Counted from the stretch's first letter, positions 8,047 through 16,143 are shown. The stretch is DNA of 64,000 nucleotides from Arthrobacter rhombi (GCF_900163545.1 NZ_FUHW01000032.1:62001-126000), one strand, 5' to 3'. Numbers and translations are program-made. The notes: a model not told the origin generated them from the letters alone.

Positions 8047-9378
8047 TCAGGCCTCCGGCCGCTCCAGCCCCAGATGACCCCGCAACGTGTGAGTCGAGTA
8101 TTCGGTGCGGTAGAGCCCCCGACGTTGCAACACTGGAACCACCCGGTCCACGAACTCCTCTAGGGAATCAGGCAGCATCGGCGGCATCAGGTTGAAGCCA
8201 TCGGCAGCGCCCGAGGTGAACCAGCGTTCGATGGAGTCGGCGACCTGCTCCGGGGTCCCCACCATCGTGCAATGGCCGCCGCCGGCAGCGAGTCGACCCA
8301 GCAGCTGTCGGACCGTGGGGCGTTCGGCTTCCACGATGCGCAGGATCGTGGCGTACCTGCCCTGTGGGCCGGTGAATTCGCTCGCCGGTGGCAGAGCCGG
8401 AACCGGTGCGTCGAGGTCCCACTCGCTGCAATCCTGCCCGATGAACATTCCCAGCTGGGCCAGCGACTGTTCGGTCGGTAGGAGGGCATCCACCTCTGCC
8501 TGCCGCGCCAACGCCTCGACTTCGGTGGATCCGAGGTAGGTGACCAGTCCGGGCATGATCGCGACCTTCGACGGGTCCCTGCCTTCGGCGGCAATGCGCT
8601 GCTTCAGATCCGCGTAGTAGTCCTGCCCGCTGGCCAGATCGTAGGCCACCGCGTAGATCCCTTCGGCATGGCGTGCCGCTAGCTGGCGACCGGATTCCGA
8701 GGCCCCGGCCTGGAACAGGACCGGCCGGCCTTGCGGGCCCCGGGGCACGTTCAGCGGCCCGGCAACACCGAAATGCTCGCCGTCGTGGTTGATGGGCCTG
8801 ACTTTCTCGGGGTCGGCGAAGAACCCCGAACGATCGGCGAGCACCGCGTCATCGGCCCAGGAATCCCAGAGGGCCAGCGCGACGTCGATGAATTCGGCGG
8901 CCCGGGCATAACGTTCGGGACTGGCCGGCATGGAATCCATCGAGTGGTTGCGCGCCTCGGCGTCGAACATCGAGGTGACCACATTCCACCCGATGCGCCC
9001 GGCGCTGAGGTGATCCAGCGAGGCGAGCATCCTGGCAGCGTGGTACGGGGTGTAGAAGGTCGTGGAGACGGTGGAGATCAGCCCGATGCGGCTGGTGCTC
9101 CGCGCCATGGCGGCCAGCGCCGTCAACGGTTCGAAGAACCACCGGGGGCCGGCTGCCGGGTTTCCCGCCGAGTGTCCGTCGGCGAAGAACACGGCATCGA
9201 AGAGGCCGGCCTCGGCGGTTTGGGCCAACCGTTCGTAATGCTCGATGCTGCCCAGTTGCTCAACCGCAGAGTCCGGGTGGCGCCACGCTGCCTGGTGGTG
9301 CCCGCAGGCGTTGAGGAAGGCGTTGAAATGTAGTTGGCGTGGTGCCGTTTCGGCTGTGTTGATGGGGTGTGTGCTCAT
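8047..9378 (-). CDS. LLM-class flavin-dependent monooxygenase (NtaA/SnaA/DszA-like) in a TPP-riboswitch operon
   Basis: A 443-residue protein with the NtaA/SnaA/DszA pattern: LHFNAFLNACGHHQAAWRHP at the N-terminus, GLFDAVFFADGHS, LSAGRIGWNVVTSMFDAEARN and GRPVLFQAGASESGRQLAARHAEGIY. Such enzymes use FMNH2 from a separate reductase to oxidise N-, S- or C-compounds. It lies two bases behind the SDR gene; both are downstream of a minus-strand TPP riboswitch, so a role in thiamine or pyrimidine/thiazole salvage or breakdown is inferred. No flavin reductase gene is adjacent. The substrate is not recognisable. Confidence 0.85.
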   Translation of the reverse strand: MSTHPINTAETAPRQLHFNAFLNACGHHQAAWRHPDSAVEQLGSIEHYERLAQTAEAGLFDAVFFADGHSAGNPAAGPRWFFEPLTALAAMARSTSRIGLISTVSTTFYTPYHAARMLASLDHLSAGRIGWNVVTSMFDAEARNHSMDSMPASPERYARAAEFIDVALALWDSWADDAVLADRSGFFADPEKVRPINHDGEHFGVAGPLNVPRGPQGRPVLFQAGASESGRQLAARHAEGIYAVAYDLASGQDYYADLKQRIAAEGRDPSKVAIMPGLVTYLGSTEVEALARQAEVDALLPTEQSLAQLGMFIGQDCSEWDLDAPVPALPPASEFTGPQGRYATILRIVEAERPTVRQLLGRLAAGGGHCTMVGTPEQVADSIERWFTSGAADGFNLMPPMLPDSLEEFVDRVVPVLQRRGLYRTEYSTHTLRGHLGLERPEA

Positions 9379-9380
9379 CT

Positions 9381-10145
9381 CTAGTTCATCACCAGTCCGC
9401 CGTCGACCACCAGATTCTGCCCGGTGACCGCACGGGCCCAGGGGGAAGCGAAGAACAGGATGGCGTCGGCGAATTCGGCCGGTGTGGTGACCTTGCGCAA
9501 GGGGGTGGAGGAGGCGATGAAGTCGAAGACCTCTTCGGGGGTCGCGGCGCTGGCGTCCGTGGTGCGTAGTAGACCACCGGAGACCATGTTCACCGAGACC
9601 TGGTGTTGGCCCAGGTCGGCGGCGAGTGTTCGGGTCAGGGCCAGCAGGGCGGCTTTGGAGGCGGTGTAGTCGTGGTACGGGACCACGGGGTTTTGGAAGA
9701 GGTTGGTGCCGATGTTGATGATCCGCCCGAAGCCCTGTTTACGCATCCCCGGCAGCGCCGCCTGGGCGGTGTTCAGTGCGCCGCGAACACTACCGGAGAA
9801 CTGGGTGGTGAACTCCTCCCAACCAATCTCTGCGGCCGAGGATCGGGCCTCGCCATTGAAGGAGAAATCGGCCAGCGCGTTGTTCACCACGGTGGTCACG
9901 GGGGAACCGAAATGGGCCTGGGAGGCCACGAGCATGGCGGTGACCTGCGCCGGATCGGTGACATCTGCCTGGACTGCCAGGGCACGGTCGGGCCCCAGAC
10001 CGGCAGCAAGTTTCTCGGCGGCTTCGGCGGACTGCCGGTAGTTGATGACGACGCGGGCGCCTTGTGCGGCGAAGGCCTGCACGATATGACGGCCCAAACC
10101 GCGGGCGCCCCCGGTGACAAGGACAATCTGGTCTGAGAGGTTCAT
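9381..10145 (-). CDS. Short-chain dehydrogenase/reductase, first gene after the TPP riboswitch
   Basis: A 254-residue classical SDR resembling 3-oxoacyl-ACP reductases. It has the Rossmann motif TGGARGLGRHIV (10-21), VNNA in place of NNAG, catalytic YTASK (about residue 160) and GQNLVVDGG at the C-terminus. The residue 13 before the catalytic Tyr, normally Ser, reads Thr (IINIGTNLFQ), a rare but chemically similar change. From memory, comparative genomics of thiamine regulons (Rodionov and co-workers, 2002) lists an SDR named oarX under TPP riboswitches; this may be its equivalent. The start codon has only a weak ribosome site. Confidence 0.83.
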   Translation of the reverse strand: MNLSDQIVLVTGGARGLGRHIVQAFAAQGARVVINYRQSAEAAEKLAAGLGPDRALAVQADVTDPAQVTAMLVASQAHFGSPVTTVVNNALADFSFNGEARSSAAEIGWEEFTTQFSGSVRGALNTAQAALPGMRKQGFGRIINIGTNLFQNPVVPYHDYTASKAALLALTRTLAADLGQHQVSVNMVSGGLLRTTDASAATPEEVFDFIASSTPLRKVTTPAEFADAILFFASPWARAVTGQNLVVDGGLVMN

Positions 10146-10483
10146 TTGGTCTCGCTTTCATGGCTGCCGAGGGCAGGTGGTGGTGGAAATGAAGGGGATC
10201 GTTGCGGGCAGCATCGCCCGGGGGAGAGAGGTGAGGGCCCCGTGAGACACGCGGGGAGCACGGTGGTCGTGCTGTGGTGTCCGACGGTGGAGAGCAGGCT
10301 GCGCAGGAGAGGTTTCAGCTGGGCCGCAGCTGGCGGGCAGAGGCTAAACCGCTGGCCGAGAGACGGCACGGCAGGATGCGGAGCGCCAGGGTGGACGCAA
10401 CCAACGCATGGCGACATCGGGCCGTGGGGTGGCGGTCCGGCAGGACCTTCCAACATGGAGGTTTAGGTGAAGAAGCACCTGCA
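10146..10483 (-). other. 338-base leader between the minus-strand TPP riboswitch and the SDR gene
   Basis: No convincing gene is present. A 104-codon frame reaches the SDR start with an ATGA overlap, but it is proline-rich, lacks GC-rich third positions and has no ribosome site. A short hairpin (AGGTG, six-base loop, CACCT, about 10463-10478) follows the aptamer directly. The leader probably holds the expression platform, but I could not identify a clear terminator with a T run. Confidence 0.5.
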
Positions 10484-10560
10484 ACATCCCTTCGCTAGTT
10501 CGAACTAGATCAGGTTCAACGGGTGTTCTCTCAGCCAGAAATCATGGCACCCCGTGTCAC
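10484..10560 (-). promoter_or_regulatory. TPP (THI-box) riboswitch, minus strand, upstream of SDR and flavin monooxygenase
   Basis: Read on the minus strand the element shows the conserved TPP aptamer blocks in order: ACGGGGTGCC, CTGAGAGAACACCCG, TTGAACCTGATCTAG and GCGAAGGGAT, with the pyrimidine-sensing CTGAGA and the ACCTGATCT core intact. It should switch the SDR-monooxygenase transcript off when thiamine pyrophosphate is plentiful. It lies only about 70 bases from a second, opposite TPP riboswitch. Confidence 0.9.
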
Positions 10561-10591
10561 TGCACCACACCCTACACACTTCACGCAGCGA

Positions 10592-10620
10592 TTCGACAAC
10601 TTCGTGTCCACGTGTACAGT
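10592..10620 (+). promoter_or_regulatory. Candidate promoter for the ykoEDC transcript
   Basis: TTCGAC (10592-10597) and TACAGT (10615-10620) are 17 bases apart and sit just upstream of the plus-strand TPP aptamer. The opposite strand has a possible -10 (TAGGGT, 10569-10574) for the divergent transcript, so both promoters would be packed between the aptamers. Confidence 0.35.
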
Positions 10621-10629
10621 CTGTGCTGA

Positions 10630-10717
10630 ACACGGGAGTCCGGTGAGCCGGGCTGAGAGGAAGCTGATCAAGCTTCGACCGTCGAACCTGATCTGGGTCA
10701 TGCCAGCGCAGGGAGGC
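10630..10717 (+). promoter_or_regulatory. TPP (THI-box) riboswitch, plus strand, upstream of ykoEDC
   Basis: The aptamer reads ACGGGAGTCC, GGCTGAGAGG, a variable P3 hairpin (AAGCTGATCAAGCTT), GTCGAACCTGATCTGG and CATGCCAGCGCAGGGA, all canonical TPP-riboswitch blocks. It precedes an ECF transporter of the hydroxymethylpyrimidine type. The downstream sequence 10729-10762 holds a ribosome-site hairpin. Confidence 0.92.
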
Positions 10718-10728
10718 AAAACTCTAAA

Positions 10729-10762
10729 TCCCGTGCCCTGTTCACTCAACAGAAGGGGCACG
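10729..10762 (+). promoter_or_regulatory. Riboswitch expression platform that can hide the ykoE ribosome site
   Basis: CGTGCCC (10732-10738) can pair with GGGCACG (10756-10762), burying the AGAAGGGG ribosome site of the GTG at 10766. An overlapping segment TCCCGTG (10729-10735) is exactly complementary to CACGGGA (10631-10637) in the 5' strand of the aptamer. The two pairings exclude each other: ligand-bound aptamer leaves CGTGCCC free to block translation, while the free aptamer strand frees the ribosome site. The pairings are seen in the sequence; the switching mechanism is inference. Confidence 0.6.
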
Positions 10763-10765
10763 ACA

Positions 10766-11398
10766 GTGCACTCAATAACGCCGCCATCCACCACGCCACT
10801 ACCGGCGCGACGACGCTTTTCCTTCGACCTCAAGGACCTGGTGCTCATCGTGGTCCTGGGGGTCGTCTTCGGATTCCTCTACTGGGCGTTGGTCCAGGCA
10901 TCGGCCGGGCTGACCCTGCTGATGGGCCCGTTCGGGGACCTCTCCTCGCATCTACTCTTCGGCGGGTGGCTCATCGTGGCCCCGATCGCCGTCGCCATCA
11001 TCAGACGACCCTTCGCCGGGATCCTCGCGGAGGTCATTGCCGGTGGGGTGGAGGTCGTTTTCCTCGGCTCGACGGCAGGACCCATGCTTTTCCTGGTGGC
11101 CGCCATCCAAGGTCTGGGCAGCGAACTTCCCTTCGCCCTGCGTCGCTACCGGTCTTTCAGCTGGCTCACCTACGCTTGCTCCGGACTACTCGGAGCAGGA
11201 TTGGCCTTCGCCGTCTCGGCCTTCCGTTTCGGGTGGTACGGCCAGGATTTCTTTGTCATCCGGCTCATCGTTCAACTGCTCTCCGGGCTCATTCTCGGCG
11301 GTCTCCTGGCCCGCAAGACCGTTAACGCCCTGGCTAAAACCGGCGTCGTGGACAACTACGCCATCGGCCGGGACCAGCCAACCGCCGAGGGAGCATGA
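10766..11398 (+). CDS. ykoE: ECF transporter substrate-binding subunit YkoE (thiamine precursor uptake)
   Basis: A 210-residue membrane protein. The GTG at 10766 is chosen because AGAAGGGG lies just upstream and because longer in-frame starts would run through the TPP riboswitch. It has about six hydrophobic segments after a short basic N-terminus (PARRRFSFDLKDLVLIVV), with the small-residue helices GPFGDLSSHLLFGGWLIVAP and AEVIAGGVEVVF typical of YkoE. YkoE is the S component that captures the thiamine precursor hydroxymethylpyrimidine. It overlaps the ATPase gene by four bases (ATGA). TPP-dependent repression through the riboswitch is expected. Confidence 0.88.
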   Translation: MHSITPPSTTPLPARRRFSFDLKDLVLIVVLGVVFGFLYWALVQASAGLTLLMGPFGDLSSHLLFGGWLIVAPIAVAIIRRPFAGILAEVIAGGVEVVFLGSTAGPMLFLVAAIQGLGSELPFALRRYRSFSWLTYACSGLLGAGLAFAVSAFRFGWYGQDFFVIRLIVQLLSGLILGGLLARKTVNALAKTGVVDNYAIGRDQPTAEGA

Positions 11399-13119
11399 AA
11401 CCGGCAAGCACGCCGGTAGTCGTGCTTGAGAACGTGACCGTAACCTACCCCCGAAGGCAGGTGCCGGTCCTGGATCGGGTGACCTTGAGTCTCGAAGCAG
11501 GCGAACAGGTCATCATCCTGGGGCCCTCGGGGGCCGGAAAGTCGACGCTTTTAAACCTGATGACCGGGGTCATCCCGCATTCGGTGGCGGCACGGTTCAC
11601 TGGCCGGGTCCTCGTCGCTGGTCAGGACACCGCTCACACCGGCGTCGCCGAATTGTCACGGACCGTCGGCGTCCTGGCCCAGGACCCCGAATCGGCGATG
11701 TGCATGCCCGATGTGCAGCGGGAGATCGCCCTTCCACTGGAGAACCATGCGGTACCCCCACGACAGATCGAGGGCCTGATCGATGAGGTGCTGGAACAGG
11801 TCAACGGAGCCAGCCTCAAGGACAGGTCAACACGGCAACTCTCCGGTGGCCAAGGTCAACGGGTTGCCTTGGCGGCCAGTCTGGTCGTGGAGCCGCCGGT
11901 GCTGCTGCTCGACGAACCCACCTCGATGCTTGACGCCGAAGGCATCTCCTCGGTGCGCCGGTCCATCGACCGGGCGGTGCACGACCGTGGCCCCGCCGTG
12001 GTGCTGGTGGAACACCGCATCGACGAGTATGCGGGAGCCGACGGTGTGGCGGGGCTTCCCGGACGGGCCATCGTGCTCGACGCCGAAGGGGCCCTGATCG
12101 CTGACGGCCCCACACGGACCGTGTTAAAACAATCGGCACGCCAGCTCGTGGACGCCGGGTGCTGGACACCGTTGGAAACCGAGCTGCAGGCTGCATGCGG
12201 CACCGAAGGCGGTTTGGCATCGCCCATCGTCCGCGAAGAATTGCTGCACTGGGCGGAGGGCCAACCAACGGTTCCGCAGCCGACGCAGGCCACCGACAGC
12301 GTGGTCCTCTCAGCCCGGGGCCTCTCGATCACCCGGGCGCCAATCCCTGCCCGGAAACGACGCCGCGAACCCGCGGTGATCAGCCCCCAACTTGAAGGCA
12401 TCGACCTGGAACTACGCTCCGGGGAGATCGTCGCCCTGTTGGGCGCCAACGGGACGGGCAAGACCAGTCTGTTGCTCGCGCTCGCCGGGCTGCTGCAACC
12501 ACTTGCCGGCACGATATCGGGGGACCGCCCCGGGCTGGTGTTCCAGAACCCCGAACACCAATTCGTGGCCACCACGGTCCGAGAAGAAGTTGGCCATGGC
12601 CTGCCGGCGCTCATCAATGGTCGTCCTGCCCAGGAGAAGATCGATGACCTGCTGGCCGAACACCGGCTGACGCATCTGGCCGCGAGCAACCCGTTCCGAC
12701 TCTCGGGCGGGGAAAAGCGGCGGCTCAGCGTTGCGGCCATGCTCGCTCATTCCCGCAACGTCCTGTTGGCCGACGAACCGGGTTACGGGTTGGACCGGAA
12801 AGCCACCATCTCGATGATGGGAGCCTTCCGGGACGCGGCGGCCGACGGACAGTCGATCCTGTTTTCCAGCCACGATCTACGCAGTGTCGCGAGCCTGGCC
12901 CACCGGGGAATCGTCATCGCCGAGGGCACCATCATCGCCGACGGGCCGATTTTTGACGTGCTGGGCGACCGAGACGTCTTGGCCAGGGCAGGGATCGTGC
13001 TGCCCCCGCTGCTGGACTGGCTGCTGGGCCTCGGGAAGAGTCCGGAGCAGATCAAGAACATCCTGGATGCTCTGGATCGCGAAGTTGCGCCTGCGGCACG
13101 GATGCAGGTGCCCTCGTGA
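11395..13119 (+). CDS. ykoD: ECF transporter duplicated ATPase YkoD
   Basis: A 574-residue protein with two ABC ATPase domains in one chain. First: Walker A GPSGAGKST (about 43-51), signature LSGGQGQRVALAA, Walker B VLLLDEPTSMLD. Second: Walker A GANGTGKTS (about 352-360), signature LSGGEKRRLSVAA, Walker B VLLADEPGYGLD. Both sites look competent; the second has Thr-Ser where Ser-Thr is usual after Lys. It energises the YkoE/YkoC membrane subunits. It overlaps both neighbours (ATGA upstream, GTGA downstream), so the three subunits are translationally coupled. Confidence 0.9.
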   Translation: MKPASTPVVVLENVTVTYPRRQVPVLDRVTLSLEAGEQVIILGPSGAGKSTLLNLMTGVIPHSVAARFTGRVLVAGQDTAHTGVAELSRTVGVLAQDPESAMCMPDVQREIALPLENHAVPPRQIEGLIDEVLEQVNGASLKDRSTRQLSGGQGQRVALAASLVVEPPVLLLDEPTSMLDAEGISSVRRSIDRAVHDRGPAVVLVEHRIDEYAGADGVAGLPGRAIVLDAEGALIADGPTRTVLKQSARQLVDAGCWTPLETELQAACGTEGGLASPIVREELLHWAEGQPTVPQPTQATDSVVLSARGLSITRAPIPARKRRREPAVISPQLEGIDLELRSGEIVALLGANGTGKTSLLLALAGLLQPLAGTISGDRPGLVFQNPEHQFVATTVREEVGHGLPALINGRPAQEKIDDLLAEHRLTHLAASNPFRLSGGEKRRLSVAAMLAHSRNVLLADEPGYGLDRKATISMMGAFRDAAADGQSILFSSHDLRSVASLAHRGIVIAEGTIIADGPIFDVLGDRDVLARAGIVLPPLLDWLLGLGKSPEQIKNILDALDREVAPAARMQVPS

Positions 13120-13922
13120 GCGCGGCCCCCTTTCCGTGGGTGGTCACGACCACGCCCTTGGGCCGTCGCAACCCCACCATGAAGCTCGCCCTGCTCTTCG
13201 TGGTCTCCTTCGCCTTGCTCTTCGTCTTCGACCCGCTGACCCCGGCCCTGCTCTATCCGTTGGCGCTGGCCGCCGTGCTGATCTGGGGCCGGCCCTCGCC
13301 CCGGATGCTGCTGCTGGCCCATATCCCGTTCCTGGGTTTTGCCCTCGGGATGCTCATGATCAATGCCATCACCCGGCCGGGGGAGGAACTCTTCACGGTG
13401 CTGGGCCTGCAGGTCAGCGTCGAGGGGGTGAACCTGGGGACTTCCCTGGCCCTGCGCACGTTCGTTCTGGGGGTGTTGTCGATCGGTTTCGTCCTCTCCA
13501 CCGATGCCGTGGCCCTGACCGACAGCCTGCATCAACAGGCCAGACTGGGTCCGCGTCTCTCCCATGCCGTCCTGGCCGGATACCAGATGCTCCAAGATCT
13601 GCCGGGCACCTGGCAGACGATCCGGCAGGCCCATGGGGTGCGGGCTCCCGAGCTGGCTCCGGGGCTGCGTCGCCCCACGATCCGGGAGTTCGGGCATGCC
13701 TCCTTCGCCCTGCTCGTGGTCTCGCTGCGCCGGGGTGAGCGCATGGCCCAGTCCATGGAGTCCCGCGGTCTGGGACTGACTCCCCGAACCATCTGGAAGC
13801 CCATCAGACTCCAACGAGCGGACTGGATCATGGCTACCGGTGTGCTCAGCGTTTTGGCGGTGGTGTTGGGCCTGGGTGTCGCCGGTGGGTGGATCAGGGG
13901 ATACTCCGCCCTCTGGGGGTAA
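13116..13922 (+). CDS. ykoC: ECF transporter transmembrane coupling subunit YkoC
   Basis: A 268-residue membrane protein of the EcfT/CbiQ type starting at a GTG that overlaps the ykoD stop. Hydrophobic helices occur around residues 25-55, 60-90, 105-125 and 235-258. The cytosolic coupling region carries the expected alanine/arginine-type motifs (ESRGLGLTPRTIW). It links ATP hydrolysis by YkoD to substrate release from YkoE. It is the last gene of the riboswitch transcript; about 80 bases separate it from the next gene. Confidence 0.88.
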   Translation: MSAAPFPWVVTTTPLGRRNPTMKLALLFVVSFALLFVFDPLTPALLYPLALAAVLIWGRPSPRMLLLAHIPFLGFALGMLMINAITRPGEELFTVLGLQVSVEGVNLGTSLALRTFVLGVLSIGFVLSTDAVALTDSLHQQARLGPRLSHAVLAGYQMLQDLPGTWQTIRQAHGVRAPELAPGLRRPTIREFGHASFALLVVSLRRGERMAQSMESRGLGLTPRTIWKPIRLQRADWIMATGVLSVLAVVLGLGVAGGWIRGYSALWG

Positions 13923-14002
13923 GCCCGGACTCGGGCCATGCTCAGCAGGCTCGTCTTCGCTTGGTAGGCTGCTTTCTTGCTCCCCGGTGAGAGGAATGCG
14001 GC

Positions 14003-14320
14003 ATGAGCCAGGACCCGAGTACCTTCAGATCCACTGCCCGTGCAGTGAATAACCGCAGTACCAAGGCCAAGACGCTCGCACGCTACCTCTGGGATCGCCA
14101 CCTGGGACCCGAGGAACTGGCCGTGTACACCGAGCAGGAACTGCGGTCCATCGCCCGGGCTGCAGGAGTGCACCCACCCTCGACCAGCGAGACCTGGGAG
14201 GCGACCGCCGAACTGCTCCTCGCCCAACAGGCCTGGCTGGAGAAGCACCCGGGCCACCCCGTGGGGGAGCGGCACTGCCTCGAGGACGCGTGGAAATACG
14301 AGCCGGGGTTCGGCGGCTGA
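14003..14320 (+). CDS. Small hypothetical protein
   Basis: A 105-residue charged, mostly helical protein with GAGAGG eight bases before the ATG. It has no signal peptide or membrane segment. Recognisable stretches are TKAKTLARYLWDRHLGPEEL and a Trp/His-rich C-terminus ending in EDAWKYEPGFGG. I do not recognise the family. A TAGGCT -10-like box at about 13964 suggests its own promoter rather than co-transcription with ykoC. Confidence 0.6.
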   Translation: MSQDPSTFRSTARAVNNRSTKAKTLARYLWDRHLGPEELAVYTEQELRSIARAAGVHPPSTSETWEATAELLLAQQAWLEKHPGHPVGERHCLEDAWKYEPGFGG

Positions 14321-14704
14321 GGAATTCGAGTACCCAGGGGCAGTGAACAAGTGTTTCTGCCGCGAAAAACAGGGGGAAGCTTCGCTGGTTCGGGCGATGA
14401 AGGGTTCTTAACATTGAGGTAGGGCAGATGTCATCGCAGCAGCCGGTGTCCCAGCGGGGACCAACATGAAACTCGCACCATGTTCAAGGCTACTCCGGGC
14501 GTCGAGACGAGGGCATGTTGCACCTCGTCGATGTCCCGGGCCACCGGTACGGTGCCGCCGGATGAGTCCCATCGACCGGCAGCACACCCGAAGCCGCGAC
14601 CCAGGCAGGGGGCGGATCAGGGGAACCGGTGGCCGGGATGTTGCCTGCGTCCCGGGCCAACGGCCCCGGGTGGGTCGGCGAAGCCGTGCAGTAGCCTCGA
14701 AACC
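14321..14704. other. 384-base gap without a supported gene
   Basis: No protein or RNA gene is convincing here. One inverted repeat is visible: GACGAGG (14506-14512) and CCTCGTC (14523-14529) around a 10-base loop that can itself pair GCA with TGC. There is no T run, so it could be a weak terminator or a regulatory hairpin for the MFS gene that follows. Confidence 0.4.
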
Positions 14705-16024
14705 ATGAGCACGGCAGGCGGGCCCGGAGGATTGCGCAGGCACGCGCCCTTCGTCCGCTTCTGGGCCGCTTCCACCGTCTCGGACTTCGGCACCTACGTC
14801 ACCTCCGTCGCACTCGCCGTCCTGGTCCTGGTGACCCTGGACGGAAATGCTCAGGATCAGGGGTGGGTTAGTGCCGCACGATGGGCGCCGTACCTGATCT
14901 TTGGGCTCGTGGCCGGCATCTGGGTGGATCGCTTCAGCCGACGTCGTGCCCTCATGGTTGCCGACCTGGGGCGGGCGGTCCTGCTGGGGGTGCTGTGTAT
15001 CGGAGGGGTGTCCGGGTGGCTGTCCGTTTCCGGTGTCATTGCGTTGGTTTTCGGCTTCGGGGCCCTGTCGCTGGTGGGGGATGCCGCTTACCAATCCTTC
15101 ATCCCGCAGCTGGTGCCCCGGAAGCTGTTGGTGCGGGCCAACGTCCGCCTGGAGCAGAGCGACACGGTGGCCCAGACCGTAGGCGGCGCCGTGGCCGGCA
15201 GCCTGGTCGCCGTCCTCACCGCCCCCTGGGCCCTGCTGCTGGACGCCGGCAGCTTCTTGTTCTCCGGGGTCGTGGTCGCCACTCTGCCCGGGCGACCCAC
15301 GGGGAAGGCCGCTCCGGCCACGAATCACGGTGCGACTCCGAGCCTGCGTGCCCGCGTGGTCGAATCGGTGCGTTGGCTCTATGGGCACTACTACTTGGGC
15401 CCGCTGGCCTGGAGCACGCATGTCTGGTTCATCGGATCGGCGATGGTGGGTACGGTCCTGCCGGTGCTCATCCTGCAGACTGCCGGGCTGGGTCCCTTCG
15501 ATTTGGGGGTGGTTCTCAGCTGCGCGGGCGTCGGAGCAGTGGTGGGCACCAGCGCCTCGGCCCGGTGCGGCGAGCGGTGGGGAACGGGCCGCATCATCGT
15601 CCTGTCCCGGGGACTCGAAGTCGTCTCAGTGGTCGCGGTGGCCAGCATCGCCGCGCTGCTGCCGCAGCTGGGGCCCGCGTCGGGAGATCGCGTCACCCTC
15701 TTGGTGTGTCTGGGAGCCGCGCAACTGCTCTGGGGCGTGGCCATGGGGGTCGAGAGTCCCTTGGAGATGGGCTTCTGGCAGGGGCTGACGCCCGATGGGA
15801 TGATCGCCCGGATGACCTCGGTCCGGCGTTCGGCCAACCGAGGCATGATCGTTCTCGGGGCCCCGCTGGGCGGTTTCATCGCCACCTCCGCAGGCGTCGG
15901 TACTGCCTTGTGGGTCGCCGCGGGGTTCATTGCAGTGGGCACGGCACTGTTGGGCATCTCCCCGTTCCGCGCCGTGCGCCTAGAAGACGTCATCCTTGAC
16001 GACGAAGAAACCGCCGGTCAATAA
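14705..16024 (+). CDS. MFS transporter, EntS/MFS_3-type exporter
   Basis: A 439-residue protein with about 12 membrane helices. It starts with RRHAPFVRFWAASTVSDFGTYVTSVAL and has the motif-A loop GIWVDRFSRRRALMVADLGRA (about 64-84), the pattern of the EntS-like MFS_3 group (siderophore or drug exporters). The ATG at 14705 is chosen because the conserved N-terminus starts there; an upstream extension runs through the non-coding gap. No biosynthetic cluster lies beside it, so the substrate is unknown. The ribosome site is weak and a leaderless start is possible. Confidence 0.8.
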   Translation: MSTAGGPGGLRRHAPFVRFWAASTVSDFGTYVTSVALAVLVLVTLDGNAQDQGWVSAARWAPYLIFGLVAGIWVDRFSRRRALMVADLGRAVLLGVLCIGGVSGWLSVSGVIALVFGFGALSLVGDAAYQSFIPQLVPRKLLVRANVRLEQSDTVAQTVGGAVAGSLVAVLTAPWALLLDAGSFLFSGVVVATLPGRPTGKAAPATNHGATPSLRARVVESVRWLYGHYYLGPLAWSTHVWFIGSAMVGTVLPVLILQTAGLGPFDLGVVLSCAGVGAVVGTSASARCGERWGTGRIIVLSRGLEVVSVVAVASIAALLPQLGPASGDRVTLLVCLGAAQLLWGVAMGVESPLEMGFWQGLTPDGMIARMTSVRRSANRGMIVLGAPLGGFIATSAGVGTALWVAAGFIAVGTALLGISPFRAVRLEDVILDDEETAGQ

Positions 16025-16062
16025 AAGGCGTGGGTCCCGAGGAAAAATACGCGTCATAGGTG

Positions 16063-16091
16063 TTGGAAATGCCCGTCCACCGACGTATGCT
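16063..16091 (+). promoter_or_regulatory. Promoter of the NAD operon
   Basis: TTGGAA (16063-16068) and TATGCT (16086-16091) are 17 bases apart. The transcription start expected near 16098 falls inside the palindromic operator that follows, so repressor binding would block initiation. Confidence 0.6.
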
Positions 16092-16094
16092 GAC

Positions 16095-16115
16095 TTATTG
16101 TCAATTCGACAATAA
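16095..16115. promoter_or_regulatory. NrtR operator of the NAD operon
   Basis: A 21-base palindrome with perfect 8-base arms TTATTGTC and GACAATAA around a 5-base spacer AATTC. It sits between the promoter and the NrtR gene, the usual place for autoregulated NrtR control. The AT-rich arms stand out from their GC-rich surroundings. Confidence 0.75.
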
Positions 16116-16143
16116 CTCTTAATCGCCTCGGGAAGGAGCAGGG

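Noticed and set aside
10142..10456. 104-codon minus-strand frame ending in ATGA overlap with the SDR gene
   Set aside because: Proline-rich, without GC-rich third positions, no ribosome site, and it occupies the riboswitch leader; treated as non-coding.
14506..14529. Inverted repeat as attachment site or riboswitch
   Set aside because: Only 7 bp, without direct repeats, integrase or conserved riboswitch blocks; noted only as a possible hairpin.
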